A DNA stretch of 64,000 bases from Micromonospora sp. WMMA1363 (GTDB taxonomy: Bacteria; Actinomycetota; Actinomycetes; Mycobacteriales; Micromonosporaceae): assembly GCF_030345795.1 (NCBI RefSeq), contig NZ_JAUALB010000001.1:863001-927000 (forward strand). The letters are read 5' to 3'. Positions 54,709 to 63,863 of this stretch are shown one piece after another (the stretch's first letter is position 1; each line of letters starts with the position of its first letter). Under the pieces are notes generated by a model that was not told the DNA's origin, did not search any database, and saw only the letters and a list, made by a program, of their open reading frames with translations. Both the position numbers and the translations under genes were made by a program.

Positions 54709-55023
54709 ATGAAGCGAATCGTCGAGATCGTCCCCGCCCGACCCGGCTGGTACGCACGCTGGCGTCTCGCTCCCGGCGACACCCGCTGCTATCCGGTCAG
54801 CCTGTGGGCGTTGCTGGAGGAGGTCGACGGCACCGGCCGCGAGGTGATCGGAGTGGACTGCGTCGGGCAGTGGCCTGGGGCAGACGACAACGAGGCGGGT
54901 GGGGAGTTCGTCCGCTACCTCTTTCAGACTCCCGACTCGGGCGTCCCCGAGGACGCCGAGCCGCCGCCGGCCGTACCCGAGCGCGCGACCGGCCCCCGTC
55001 GGCAGGCGGTTCCCGCCCCCTGA
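54709..55023 (+). CDS. hypothetical protein of 104 residues
   Basis: The small soluble protein begins MKRIVEIVPARPGWYARW and continues with a compact alpha/beta stretch (SLWALLEEVDGTGREVIGVD), then a Pro-rich tail. GGGAAGGTCGTG precedes ATG 54709. I do not recognise a family, but the first 70 residues have normal composition and Trp/Tyr spacing for a folded domain. It is divergent from the DUF2267-PCD gene and followed by a C-rich hairpin. Confidence 0.65.
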   Translation: MKRIVEIVPARPGWYARWRLAPGDTRCYPVSLWALLEEVDGTGREVIGVDCVGQWPGADDNEAGGEFVRYLFQTPDSGVPEDAEPPPAVPERATGPRRQAVPAP

Positions 55024-55047
55024 ACAGCACTCCGGCCCCCGGCCCCC

Positions 55048-55080
55048 GGCCCCCGGCCCCTGGTCCCAGGGCCGGGGGCC
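55048..55080. terminator. C-rich hairpin terminator
   Basis: Perfect 12-base arms ggcccccggccc and gggccgggggcc bracket a nine-base loop, inside a run of ggccccc units (55033-55080) just after the stop at 55023. It is a likely terminator. The rest of the 338-base gap to 55361 shows no gene, only an AT-rich patch near 55265-55285. Confidence 0.7.
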
Positions 55081-55361
55081 ACCCCCCGGGGGCGCCAGGG
55101 ATGCTGTCCGCCACACGGGCCGGGCCCGCTGTCCGAGCCCCCGGTCGATGCTCCCGGTGGTGGTCCCGCCCAGCGGGCCGGACTGCCCGGGTGGCCCCGT
55201 CGCCTTGGCCGTGTCGGGCCACGCGGTGACGCTTCCGCGTCGCGCCGACCGGCTCGCCGCTCGCATGCCGAATATTTTTCTCGAACCCCTTCGGCGGTCG
55301 CTCGGAGCGCCGAGGATTCGAAGGTGGGGAAAGAGGTACCAGCTTCCTGGGGGGCGACAGT

Positions 55362-55865
55362 ATGAGGTTCTCCGTCGTTGCGACCGGCTACGATCGCCGA
55401 CAGGTGGATTCCTGCCTCGACGAGCTCGGCATCCGGTTGACCCGGCTCGCGGCGCGGGCCGAGGGCGCCGCCGGTGCCGGACGGGAGTGGGACGAGGTCC
55501 GCGAGGAGGCCGCGGGCCTGTGCGGGCTGTTCCAGCGGCTCGACGTCGGCGACGGTGGCGACGGCGCGGTGACCCGGTGGTACGCCGGCCCGGTCGAACG
55601 AGAGGCCGCCGAACTGCTCGCCCGGGCGCGCCTGGAGCTGGACGCGGCGCGCGAGGAGGCCCGGCAGGTGCGCGAGCAGGCGTACGCGGAGGCGGTGCAG
55701 GCGCGTCGCGAATTCGAGGAGGCGCTGCACGCTCGCCGCCGACGCGAGGCCAGGGTGGACGAGATCCTCGGCGGCAGGCCCGTGGAACCGGTGCCGGCGG
55801 ACACTCCGACTGCCGCTGCCGCGGCGCCGGTTCGCGACCGCGCCGTAGGCCGGACCGTCGGGTGA
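55362..55865 (+). CDS. DivIVA-like coiled-coil protein
   Basis: The 167-residue protein opens MRFSVVATGYDRRQVDSCLDEL, matching the conserved DivIVA N-terminal lipid-binding motif (F-x-x-x-x-x-G-Y-D-x-x-x-V-D). It continues with a long charged coiled coil (about residues 85-140, AAELLARARLELDAAREEARQ) and an Ala/Pro-rich tail. Short DivIVA relatives act at poles or division sites as scaffolds. It stands alone; no cell-division gene is near. A more distant DivIVA-domain protein of unknown role is the safest name. Confidence 0.75.
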   Translation: MRFSVVATGYDRRQVDSCLDELGIRLTRLAARAEGAAGAGREWDEVREEAAGLCGLFQRLDVGDGGDGAVTRWYAGPVEREAAELLARARLELDAAREEARQVREQAYAEAVQARREFEEALHARRRREARVDEILGGRPVEPVPADTPTAAAAAPVRDRAVGRTVG

Positions 55866-56019
55866 GGTGCCTGGCCGGCCGGGCGGTTCCGGTCTCTGCT
55901 GTCCCCTTCACCGAACTGCCGCTTCGCCTTCCGGTTGCCGACCCCATCTGCCGGTCGCCGAGGCGACGACCCGTCTCGGTCAGCGCGGTTGACCTCCGGC
56001 CGTCGGACGAATCGGGATG

Positions 56020-56865
56020 TCAGGTGGCGAGTGCGGCGACCACGGTGGCCGCCAGTACCTCGTGCTGGGCGTACGCGTCGGGGAAGGCTGAGACCTGCAC
56101 GGCCTGGGCCGCCCCGGCGACGCTCATCGCCTGCCATCCGGGGATCTCCCGCAGCGCGTCGTAGAAGGCCTGTGCGGCGTACGACGGGCGCATCAGCTGT
56201 GCGACCGTGCCCCAACCGCTGCTCGGTCGCTGTTGGAACAGCCCGACCGAGTCGTGGTCCCAGCCGACGGCCTCGTGCGGGTAGTTCTGCGACTCGGGCA
56301 CGACACCGTTGGCGTAGTTGAGCAGGGTGCTCTCCTGCATGGCGGTGGCGACGGCGACGACGAGGGCACGGCGGGGCATCTCCAGGCCCTGACCGACACC
56401 CACGATGACCTTGGCGTTGTCCATCTGGGCCTGGCTCAGGCCGGCGACCGGGCGTGGCCGGGCTGGCTTGGTGGGCTTCGGCTTCTCCGACGCCTTCGCA
56501 CTGGCCGACGGGGACGGCTGCACGGTCGGGCTCGGGCTGGCCGGTGTGGGGGAGGCGGCCCGGTCCAGTGACCGCGAGGCGCGGTCGTCGCTGGCGGCGC
56601 GCTCGGCCACCGCCTCCGCGACCGGGGTCCGGTCGGTGTCGGCGGTGTCGCGCGTGCTGGTGAACACCGCCACACCGAGGAGGCAGGTCACGCCGGTTGC
56701 GAGCGCGATCCGCACCGGGGCCGACGCGAGCATCGCGCGGCCGCGGTGGGGCGCCACAGCGGAGCGATGTCGGCCGGCCGTCCGTTCGGATGAGGTGGTC
56801 TCAGCGGAACGGGTAGCTGGTCGCGTCTCTGTCGTCGTCTGGTCGAAGGTGTCGTCGGGGTGCAC
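56020..56865 (-). CDS. membrane-anchored lysozyme-like (transglycosylase-type) protein
   Basis: The 281-residue protein has an Arg/Ser-rich cytoplasmic start, one membrane helix (about residues 50-70), a Ser/Pro-rich linker and a C-terminal domain. The latter contains VATAMQESTLLNYANG and DSVGLFQQRPSSGWG. The Glu in AMQES and the GLFQQR motif are those of lysozyme-like/SLT enzymes, which cut peptidoglycan glycan strands. AAQAVQVSAFPDAYA closes the domain. It sits alone with a 300-base upstream region. Confidence 0.82.
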   Translation of the reverse strand: MHPDDTFDQTTTETRPATRSAETTSSERTAGRHRSAVAPHRGRAMLASAPVRIALATGVTCLLGVAVFTSTRDTADTDRTPVAEAVAERAASDDRASRSLDRAASPTPASPSPTVQPSPSASAKASEKPKPTKPARPRPVAGLSQAQMDNAKVIVGVGQGLEMPRRALVVAVATAMQESTLLNYANGVVPESQNYPHEAVGWDHDSVGLFQQRPSSGWGTVAQLMRPSYAAQAFYDALREIPGWQAMSVAGAAQAVQVSAFPDAYAQHEVLAATVVAALAT

Positions 56866-57167
56866 CCGCCGAGGCTAGAAAGAGGAGCGCGGGTTGCCAT
56901 CAGCCGATTTGGTGGCATGCACCACAATTCGTGGCGGTGGCCGGGGTGAAGTGTCCGATGATGCCAGTAAAGCCGCTTCTGGAGCCTATCCGTCATGCCG
57001 GAATTGCCGGGTGGGAAGGGTGACGGGGGTACAAGTGGCCGATCTTGGTGTGTCCTGGACCGGATGCTGGTGTTCATCCCCTGAACGGCCGAGTGGCCTT
57101 CGGATGTATGGATGGGTTGCCGCTGTTCGGAGGTGCCGTGCGGGTGATCGGTGCCGGGTGAGGTGAG
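56866..57167. other. 302-base gap upstream of the lysozyme-like gene
   Basis: I find no gene. Cell-wall hydrolase genes of actinomycetes often carry a c-di-AMP riboswitch, so I looked for one on the minus strand, but the conserved core is not present. The stretch likely holds only the promoter. Confidence 0.45.
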
Positions 57168-57596
57168 TCAGTGCCGTCCGTTCTCCGCCGGCGTCACCGT
57201 CAGCCGGTGCCGGCTCGCGTCCCCGCTGGAGAACGGCCAGAGCCGGTCGGCGTACTCGACCAGCACGTCCAGCTGCTGGCGGGTGAGGCCGACGGACGAG
57301 ATGGAGGCATGCACGTCGGCCAGGTACCGGCCCTCGTCGTCGCGACCGAGCTTCGCCTCTGCCCGCACCTGCACGGTGTGCGCCTCGTCGGTGATCTCCC
57401 CGGCCGCCTCCACCGCCGCGTGGTGCAGGCAGGACGCGAAAGCGGCCGCGAGCAGCTGCGACGGGCTCAGTCCCGTGCAGTGCTGGGCCAGCGGGGACGC
57501 CAGGGCGGTGGAGAGGCCGCCGTCGTCGGTGCGGACGTGGCCGCCCTCCGCCGTCGCGGTGGCCGTCTCGTCCAGCCAGGAACTGTGGTGCGGCAT
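57168..57596 (-). CDS. OsmC/Ohr-family peroxidase
   Basis: This 142-residue protein of the OsmC fold has the helix with the resolving-type Cys in LLAAAFASCLHHAAVEAA. The text SPSQLLAAAF is shared by Ohr and OsmC proteins. The start-side Cys is QHCTGLSPSQL. These enzymes reduce organic hydroperoxides using dihydrolipoamide or similar thiols. ATG 57596 follows GGGAGGACCGCG. It faces a divergent small gene and could be controlled by an OhrR, but none is nearby. Confidence 0.9.
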   Translation of the reverse strand: MPHHSSWLDETATATAEGGHVRTDDGGLSTALASPLAQHCTGLSPSQLLAAAFASCLHHAAVEAAGEITDEAHTVQVRAEAKLGRDDEGRYLADVHASISSVGLTRQQLDVLVEYADRLWPFSSGDASRHRLTVTPAENGRH

Positions 57597-57872
57597 CGCG
57601 GTCCTCCCGTCACTCCCGGCACGGCTACCCGGCGCCCGGCCGGTGAAACCGCTCCCCGATGCGGTGGCGTGCCGGCCAGGCCGGGTGTCACTTCCGGAAC
57701 GGGCGCGACGCGCGCCGCCTCGTCCGTCGCGGGTCGGCACACGGCGACACCGTCGCCGCCGGCTGCCGGTCAGGGAAAACCATCGCGGAACGGTCGGCGG
57801 GTTCGCCGGGTGCGGTAGCTTCCGAGTCGGGGAGACACGCGTGCGTCGAGGCGTACCGGGAGCGGAGGCGCG

Positions 57873-58103
57873 ATGAGCCAGGTGACCGTACGCTTCGTCG
57901 GCGGACCGGCCCACGACCTGGTCCGCCCGCTGCCGGCCGACGCCGACGGAACCCCACCGACCCGCTGGGTGCTGCGCCACCCCGACGGCCGGGGCCCCGC
58001 CGTCGGCGGACCGGACCACCTCTACGAACGCGACCGGCCGGACGGTGCCGGAACCTGGACGATGCGGTTCGTTCACAGCTACCCGGTCGGCATGTCGGAG
58101 TAG
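57873..58103 (+). CDS. hypothetical protein of 76 residues
   Basis: The small soluble protein begins MSQVTVRFVGGPAHDLVRPL and ends FVHSYPVGMSE; Arg, Asp and Pro are frequent and there is no signal. GGAGCGGAGGCGCG precedes ATG. Similar short proteins with V-R-F-V-x-G-P-x-H-D occur in actinomycetes without a function. It is a separate gene, with a 65-base gap to the two-component system. Confidence 0.65.
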   Translation: MSQVTVRFVGGPAHDLVRPLPADADGTPPTRWVLRHPDGRGPAVGGPDHLYERDRPDGAGTWTMRFVHSYPVGMSE

Positions 58104-58168
58104 CGTGCACAGCGGGCGCACAGCAACCGCACAAGCGGAGCACAGCGGACGCGCCCACGATGGGGGCC

Positions 58169-58915
58169 ATGGTGACCAACGAACAGGCCGGTCCGGCCCG
58201 GCTGGAGCTGCGCCGCCCCGATGGCCAGCCCGTTCGCGTCCTGGTGGTCGACGACGAACCCACCCTGACCGATTTGCTGTCGATGGCTTTGCGCTACGAG
58301 GGCTGGCAGGTGCGGACCGCGGGCAACGGGATGACCGCGGTCGGCACGGCACGCCAGTTCCGGCCGGACGCGGTGATCCTCGACGTGATGCTGCCCGACC
58401 TGGACGGCTTCGCGGTGCTGCGTCGGTTGCGTGAGGTGTCCCCGACCGTGCCGGTGCTCTTCCTCACCGCCCGGGACGCCGTCGAGGAGCGGGTCGCCGG
58501 GCTGACCGTCGGCGGTGACGACTACGTGACCAAGCCGTTCAGCCTGGAGGAGGTGATCGCCCGGCTGCGGGCGCTGCTGCGCCGCTCCGGTTTCGCGGTC
58601 GCCGCCCGCGAGGAGGCGATGCTCGCCGTGGGTGACCTCACTCTCGACGAGGACAGCCACGAGGTCCGTCGGGACGGCCAGCTGATCACGCTGACCGCCA
58701 CCGAGTTCGAGCTGCTGCGCTACCTGATGCGCAACCCGCGCCGGGTGCTGAGCAAGGCGCAGATCCTGGACCGGGTCTGGAACTACGACTTCGGCGGCCA
58801 GGCGAACGTGGTCGAGCTGTACATCTCGTACCTGCGGAAGAAGATCGACGCCGGTCGCCAGCCGATGATCCATACCCTGCGCGGCGCAGGCTATGTCCTC
58901 AAGCCCGCAGACTGA
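58169..58915 (+). CDS. OmpR/PhoB-family response regulator
   Basis: A 248-residue response regulator: receiver domain with the acidic pocket DDE (28-30) and phospho-acceptor Asp72 (ILDVMLPDLDG), then a winged-helix DNA-binding domain (about 150-245) with TATEFELLRYLMRNPRRVLSK. I start at ATG 58169; another ATG three codons upstream is possible. It overlaps the kinase gene by 23 bases. TrcR/MprA-type regulators of this size control envelope or virulence genes in actinobacteria. Confidence 0.92.
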   Translation: MVTNEQAGPARLELRRPDGQPVRVLVVDDEPTLTDLLSMALRYEGWQVRTAGNGMTAVGTARQFRPDAVILDVMLPDLDGFAVLRRLREVSPTVPVLFLTARDAVEERVAGLTVGGDDYVTKPFSLEEVIARLRALLRRSGFAVAAREEAMLAVGDLTLDEDSHEVRRDGQLITLTATEFELLRYLMRNPRRVLSKAQILDRVWNYDFGGQANVVELYISYLRKKIDAGRQPMIHTLRGAGYVLKPAD

Positions 58916-60377
58916 CCGACCGGGTCGGCTGCGGCGGTGGCTGGCCGGTTGGTCACTGCGGGCCCGCCTGGTGGTGATCCTGGTCGCGCTGCTCGCCGTG
59001 GTCAGCGTCGCCATCGGCGGCATCACCACGGTGGCGCTGCGGCATTTCCTGATCGATCGGGTGGACGCGCAGCTCATCCCGCCTCCCGGGCCACGTGATC
59101 CGCGACCCTTTCCCCGGGTGAACTACCCGAAAGAGACGCTGGAGATTCCGCCTGGCCTGCCCGTGGGCTCGGTGCAGGCCATCCTGGCCGACGGCCGGGT
59201 CGTCAAGGCGAAGATCCAGACCGGCGGTCAGCAGGGCGGGGAGACAGTCCCGCCCGACGAGGTGACGGCGCTGGGCCGACTGGTGCCCGGCGAACCGCCG
59301 CGCACCGTGGACCTGGGCGACCGCGGCGAGTACCGGGCGATCAGCCGGCAATGGCCGAACGGCATGGTCACCGCATTCGCCCTGCCGCTGTCCAGCGTGG
59401 CGGAGACCGTGCCGTGGATGGTCTCCCGCACGGCCGGCGTCACCGGTGCCGGGCTCATCGTCGCTGGCGCCGCCGGCGCGCTGATCGTCCGCCGCACCCT
59501 GCGCCCGTTGCGGCGGGTCGCCGCCACCGCCGGCCGGGTCAGCGAGCTGCCGCTGGACCGGGGCGAGGTGGCGCTGTCGATCCGGGTGCCGGAGGTCGAC
59601 ACCGACCCGCGCACCGAGGTCGGCCAGGTCGGCGCCGCGCTCAACCGGATGCTCGGGCACGTCGCCGCCGCACTCACCGCGCGGCAGGCCAGCGAGACCC
59701 GGGTGCGCCAGTTCGTCGCCGACGCGAGCCACGAGCTGCGCACCCCCCTGGCGGCAATCCGGGGGTACGCCGAGGTGGCCCGGCGGGGCCGGGACCGAAT
59801 GCCGCCGGACGTGGCGCACGCGTTGCGCCGGGTCGAGTCGGAGAGCATCCGGATGACCAGCCTCGTCGACGACCTGCTGCTGCTGGCCCGGCTCGACTCC
59901 GGCCGCCCCCTCGCGACGGAGCCGGTGGACCTCACCGCGCTCGTGGTGGACACGGTCAGCGACGCGCACGTCGCCGGGCCGGAGCACCGCTGGCAGCTCG
60001 ACCTTCCGGAGCGGGTGGTCCAGGTGCCCGGTGATCAGGCCCGGCTGCACCAGGTGCTGGCCAACCTGCTGGCCAACGCCCGGGTGCACACACCGCCCGG
60101 CACCACGGTCACCACCGGTCTCACCGTCGCGCCGGACGCCGCGGTGCTCCGCGTCGCCGACGACGGCCCCGGCATTCCCGCGGACCTGCGACCGGAGGTC
60201 TTCGAGCGGTTCGCCCGCGGGGACAGTTCCCGGTCCCGGGCGCACGGGAGCACCGGACTCGGCCTGGCCATCGTCGCCTCCGTGGTGGAGGCCCACCACG
60301 GCGCGGTGTGGGTGGAGAGCCGACCCGGCCGCACCGTGTTCACCGTGCGGCTGCCCAATCCCACAGCCGATACATAG
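58893..60377 (+). CDS. membrane sensor histidine kinase (HAMP, HisKA, HATPase)
   Basis: A 494-residue kinase with two membrane helices (about residues 22-45 and 178-202), a short extracytoplasmic sensor of about 130 residues, then a HAMP segment. The HisKA motif DASHELRTPLAAIRGYAE places the acceptor at His280, and the ATPase part has QVLANLLANARVH and DDGPGIP. The sensor is Pro/Arg-rich and unlike known ligand domains. It forms the pair with the overlapping response-regulator gene; the downstream glycosyltransferase genes may be targets. Confidence 0.93.
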   Translation: MSSSPQTDRPGRLRRWLAGWSLRARLVVILVALLAVVSVAIGGITTVALRHFLIDRVDAQLIPPPGPRDPRPFPRVNYPKETLEIPPGLPVGSVQAILADGRVVKAKIQTGGQQGGETVPPDEVTALGRLVPGEPPRTVDLGDRGEYRAISRQWPNGMVTAFALPLSSVAETVPWMVSRTAGVTGAGLIVAGAAGALIVRRTLRPLRRVAATAGRVSELPLDRGEVALSIRVPEVDTDPRTEVGQVGAALNRMLGHVAAALTARQASETRVRQFVADASHELRTPLAAIRGYAEVARRGRDRMPPDVAHALRRVESESIRMTSLVDDLLLLARLDSGRPLATEPVDLTALVVDTVSDAHVAGPEHRWQLDLPERVVQVPGDQARLHQVLANLLANARVHTPPGTTVTTGLTVAPDAAVLRVADDGPGIPADLRPEVFERFARGDSSRSRAHGSTGLGLAIVASVVEAHHGAVWVESRPGRTVFTVRLPNPTADT

Positions 60378-60422
60378 CCGGCGCACGGGCGTCGGCCAGC
60401 CTCGCCCCGAACGCTTGCCGGC

Positions 60423-62613
60423 ATGGACAGAACAGACCCGTTGTCGACCCCGGCCGTCGACGTCGCGCCTCAGCCGGCGGTGTCCGGTGCGTCCGACGTG
60501 GACACCGGTCCACCCGACGGTCGGTCGCCCCGGTGGAGTCGCCTGGCGGTGGCCCTGCTGCTCCTCGCCACCGCCGTGCTGTACGGGTGGGGGCTCGGCG
60601 CCTCGGGCTGGGCCAACGCCTACTACGCGGCGGCCGCGCAGGCCGGCTCGGAGAGCTGGACGGCCTTCTTCTACGGCTCCTCGGACGCCGCGAACTCGAT
60701 CACGGTCGACAAGACGCCGGCCTCGCTGTGGCTGATGGCCCTGTCGGTGCGCCTCTTCGGACTGAACAGTTGGGCGTTGCTGGTGCCGCAGGCGCTCTGT
60801 GGGGTCGCCGCCGTCGGGTTGCTGTACGCGGCGGTGCGCCGCTGGCACGGTCCGGCCGCCGGCCTGATCGCCGGCGCGGTTCTCGCGGTCAGCCCGGTCG
60901 CCACGCTGATGTTCCGGTTCAACAACCCGGACGCGCTGCTGGTGCTGCTCCTGGTCGCCGCCGCGTACGCCACCGTGCGGGCCGTCGAGGCTGCGTCGAC
61001 CCGGTGGCTGGTGCTCGCCGGCGTGCTGGTCGGGTTCGGCTTCCTCACCAAGATGCTCCAGGCGTTCCTGGTGGTGCCGGTGTTCGCCGGCGTCTACGTG
61101 CTGGCCGCGCCGGCCGGGCTCGGGCGGCGGATCGGCCAGACGCTACTGGCCGGTCTGGCGATGATCGGCGCGGCCGGTTGGTGGGTGGCGATCGTCGAGC
61201 TGGTTCCGGCCGGCGCCCGCCCGTACATCGGTGGCTCGCAGACCAACAGCGTCCTGGAGCTGACTCTGGGCTACAACGGCCTGGGGCGGATCACCGGCGA
61301 GGAGGTGGGCAGCGTCGGCCGTGGCGGGGGTGGACGGTTCAACGACGGTGCGGATCTGCTGCGGATGTTCGACGGCCGGGTCGGCGGTCAGATCTCCTGG
61401 CTGCTGCCGGCCGCGCTGATCCTGCTGGTGGCCGGCCTGCTGCTGGCCGGGCGGGCGCCCCGCACCGACCGCACGCGTGCCAGCCTGCTGCTGTGGGGCG
61501 GCTGGCTGCTGGTCACCGGCGGGATCTTCAGCTTCATGTCCGGGATCTTCCACGAGTACTACACGGTGGCGCTGGCCCCGGCGGTCGGCGCGCTGGTGGG
61601 CACCGGCGGCACGCTGCTGTGGCGGGCTCGCGCCGCCCGGGTGGCGGTGCCCCGGTGGCGGCCTTTCGCGGCCACCCTGGCCCTGGCCGGGGTGCTCGCC
61701 GTCACCGCCTGGTGGTCGTGGACGCTGCTGGGGCGCAGCCCCGACTGGCACCCCTGGCTGCGGAGCGCGGTGCTGGTGGCCGGTCTCGCGGCCGCGGTGC
61801 TGGTGGTGCTGGTCGACCGGATGCCGAAATGGACGACGCCGGCGGTCCTCGCGTTGGGCGCGCTGGCCGCGCTGGCCGGACCGGTCGCGTACTCGTTGCA
61901 GACCGCCGCCACCCACCGCGCACGCCGGCAGCCTCCCGACGGCCGGCCCGGCGGTGCAGGCCGGGTCCGGGCCGGGCCCGCGTGGCCGCGTGGCCGACGG
62001 CCTCGCCGGGGCCGGCCGCTCGCCGGACGCCGGCCAGAACGGACGCCCGCCCGGTTCGGTGCGCAACGGCGGTCCCGGGCAGGCACCGAACGGCGGTCCC
62101 GGGCAGGCACCGAACGGCGGTCCCGGGCAGGTGCCCACGGGGCCTGGTGGGGGTCGACTGCCGACCCGGCCCGACGGTGGCCAGCCGACCGGGCAACTCC
62201 CGGGCGCGCCGGGCGGTGGTCGTGGTGACGGCGGCGCCGGCGGGCTACTCAACGCCCGCGAGCCCAGCGCTCAACTGCGTGAGCTGCTGGAGCGGGACAG
62301 CGGCACCTACACGTGGATCGCCGCCGCGGTCGGCTCGAACAACGCCTCCGGCTACCAGCTCGCCACCGGCGGGCCGGTGATGGCGGTCGGCGGATTCAAC
62401 GGCAGCGACCCGTCCCCGACGCTCGCGCAGTTCCAGCAACATGTCGCCGACGGGCGGATCCACTGGTTCCTCGGCGGCGGTGGCTTCCGCGGAACCAACG
62501 GCGGCAGCTCCGCGTCGTCGGAGATCGCCGCCTGGGTGGCGGAGACGTTCGAGGCGCAGACCGTCGACGGGGTCACCGTCTACGACCTGAGCGGTGGGAG
62601 GGAGCAGACATGA
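60423..62613 (+). pseudogene. GT39/ArnT-type membrane glycosyltransferase, frameshifted
   Basis: The first frame (60423 to about 61910) encodes ten or more membrane helices with the GT-C opening YGWGLGASGWANAYYAAAAQAG and the DxxE-like and DKTPASLWLMA motifs of YkcB/ArnT relatives. An extra C in a CCC run at 61912-61914 switches the frame. The second frame then gives a Gly/Pro-rich linker with NGGPGQAP repeats (62065-62136) and a soluble C-terminal domain ending at 62613. Repaired, it has 729 residues. It likely transfers a sugar from polyprenyl phosphate to a surface polymer, supplied by the GT2 enzyme next door. Confidence 0.82.
62065..62136 (+). repeat. 24-bp tandem repeat encoding NGGPGQAP
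   Basis: Three head-to-tail 24-base units encode an eight-residue Gly/Pro linker repeat in the C-terminal part of the GT39 gene. The first two are identical and the third differs at its end. Confidence 0.9.
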
Positions 62614-63863
62614 CCGGCACCACCGCGGCCCGGGCCGCCGCCCCGGCCCGGCCGCCCGCCACCGCCGCCGTCCTGGACGTGGTGATCCCGGTCTACAACG
62701 AGGAGAACGACCTCGGGCCGTGCGTCCGGCGGTTGCACGCGCACCTGCGCGAGCACTTCCCCTATCCGTTCCGGATCACCATCGCCGACAACGCCAGCGT
62801 CGACGGCACGCTCGACGTGGCGCGGGCGCTCGCCGCCGAACTGGCCGACGTCGGGGTGCTGCACCTGGATGCCAAGGGGCGCGGCCGGGCTCTGCGGGCG
62901 GCCTGGTCCGCCTCGCCCGCGCCGGTGCTCGCGTACATGGACGTGGACCTCTCCACCGACCTGGCCGCGCTGCTGCCGCTGGTCGCGCCGCTTATCTCCG
63001 GACACTCCGACCTGGCCGTCGGCACCCGGCTCGCCCGCACGTCGCGGGTGGTGCGGGGCGCGAAACGGGAGGTGATCTCGCGGGCCTACAACCTGCTGCT
63101 GCGCGGCACCCTCGCCGCCCGGTTCTCCGACGCGCAGTGCGGGTTCAAGGCGATTCGGGCCGACGTGGCCGGGCGGCTGCTGCCGCTGGTCCAGGACACC
63201 GGCTGGTTCTTCGACACCGAGCTGCTGGTGCTCGCTCAGCGGGCCGGGCTGCGGATCCACGAGGTGCCGGTGGACTGGGTGGATGATCCGGACAGCCGGG
63301 TCGACGTCGTCGCCACCGTCCTGGCCGACCTGCGTGGCATCGGCCGGCTCGGGCGGGCTCTGCTCACCGGTGCGTTGCCCCTGCCGCAGCTGCGCGAGCA
63401 ACTGGGGCGCGCACCGTTGCAGGCCCCGCCGACACCGGTGCCGGCGGGGCTGCCCCGGCAGTTGGTCCGCTTCGCCGGGGTCGGCGTGGCCAGCACACTG
63501 GCCTACCTGCTGCTGTACGTTGTGGGGCGCGGCGCGCTCGGCGCGCAGCCGGCGAACCTGGTCGCGCTGCTGGTCACCGCGGTGGCCAACACCGCGGCGA
63601 ACCGGCGGCTGACCTTCGGTGTCACCGGCCGTCGGCACGCTGGCCGTCACCACCTTCAGGGCCTGCTGGCGTTCGGCCTCGGCCTGGCGCTGACCAGCGG
63701 TTCGCTCGCGGTGCTGCACGCGGTCGCCGCCGGGCCGGCACGGCCGGTGGAGCTGGCGGTACTGGTCGCCGCGAACCTGGCCGCCACCGTGCTGCGCTTC
63801 GTGCTGCTCCGCTACGCGATGCACCACCGCCGGGCGGCACCGGCACCCCCCGACCGGCGGTAG
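62610..63863 (+). CDS. GT2 dolichol/polyprenyl-phosphate sugar transferase fused to GtrA
   Basis: The 417-residue protein has a GT2 domain with VIPVYNEENDLGPCVRRL (about residues 22-38), the DxD-like YMDVDLSTD (about 108-116) and QCGFKAIR. These resemble dolichyl-phosphate glucose/mannose synthases. A linker leads to a GtrA domain of four membrane helices (about 290-410). It makes the lipid-linked sugar at the membrane and helps move it across. The start overlaps the GT39 stop (ATGA), so donor synthesis and transfer are paired. Confidence 0.9.
   Translation: MTGTTAARAAAPARPPATAAVLDVVIPVYNEENDLGPCVRRLHAHLREHFPYPFRITIADNASVDGTLDVARALAAELADVGVLHLDAKGRGRALRAAWSASPAPVLAYMDVDLSTDLAALLPLVAPLISGHSDLAVGTRLARTSRVVRGAKREVISRAYNLLLRGTLAARFSDAQCGFKAIRADVAGRLLPLVQDTGWFFDTELLVLAQRAGLRIHEVPVDWVDDPDSRVDVVATVLADLRGIGRLGRALLTGALPLPQLREQLGRAPLQAPPTPVPAGLPRQLVRFAGVGVASTLAYLLLYVVGRGALGAQPANLVALLVTAVANTAANRRLTFGVTGRRHAGRHHLQGLLAFGLGLALTSGSLAVLHAVAAGPARPVELAVLVAANLAATVLRFVLLRYAMHHRRAAPAPPDRR

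Noticed and set aside
56866-57167. Possible c-di-AMP (ydaO) riboswitch before the lysozyme-like gene
   Set aside because: The conserved core is not found on the relevant strand; only a GGGGTGAA occurs, on the other strand.
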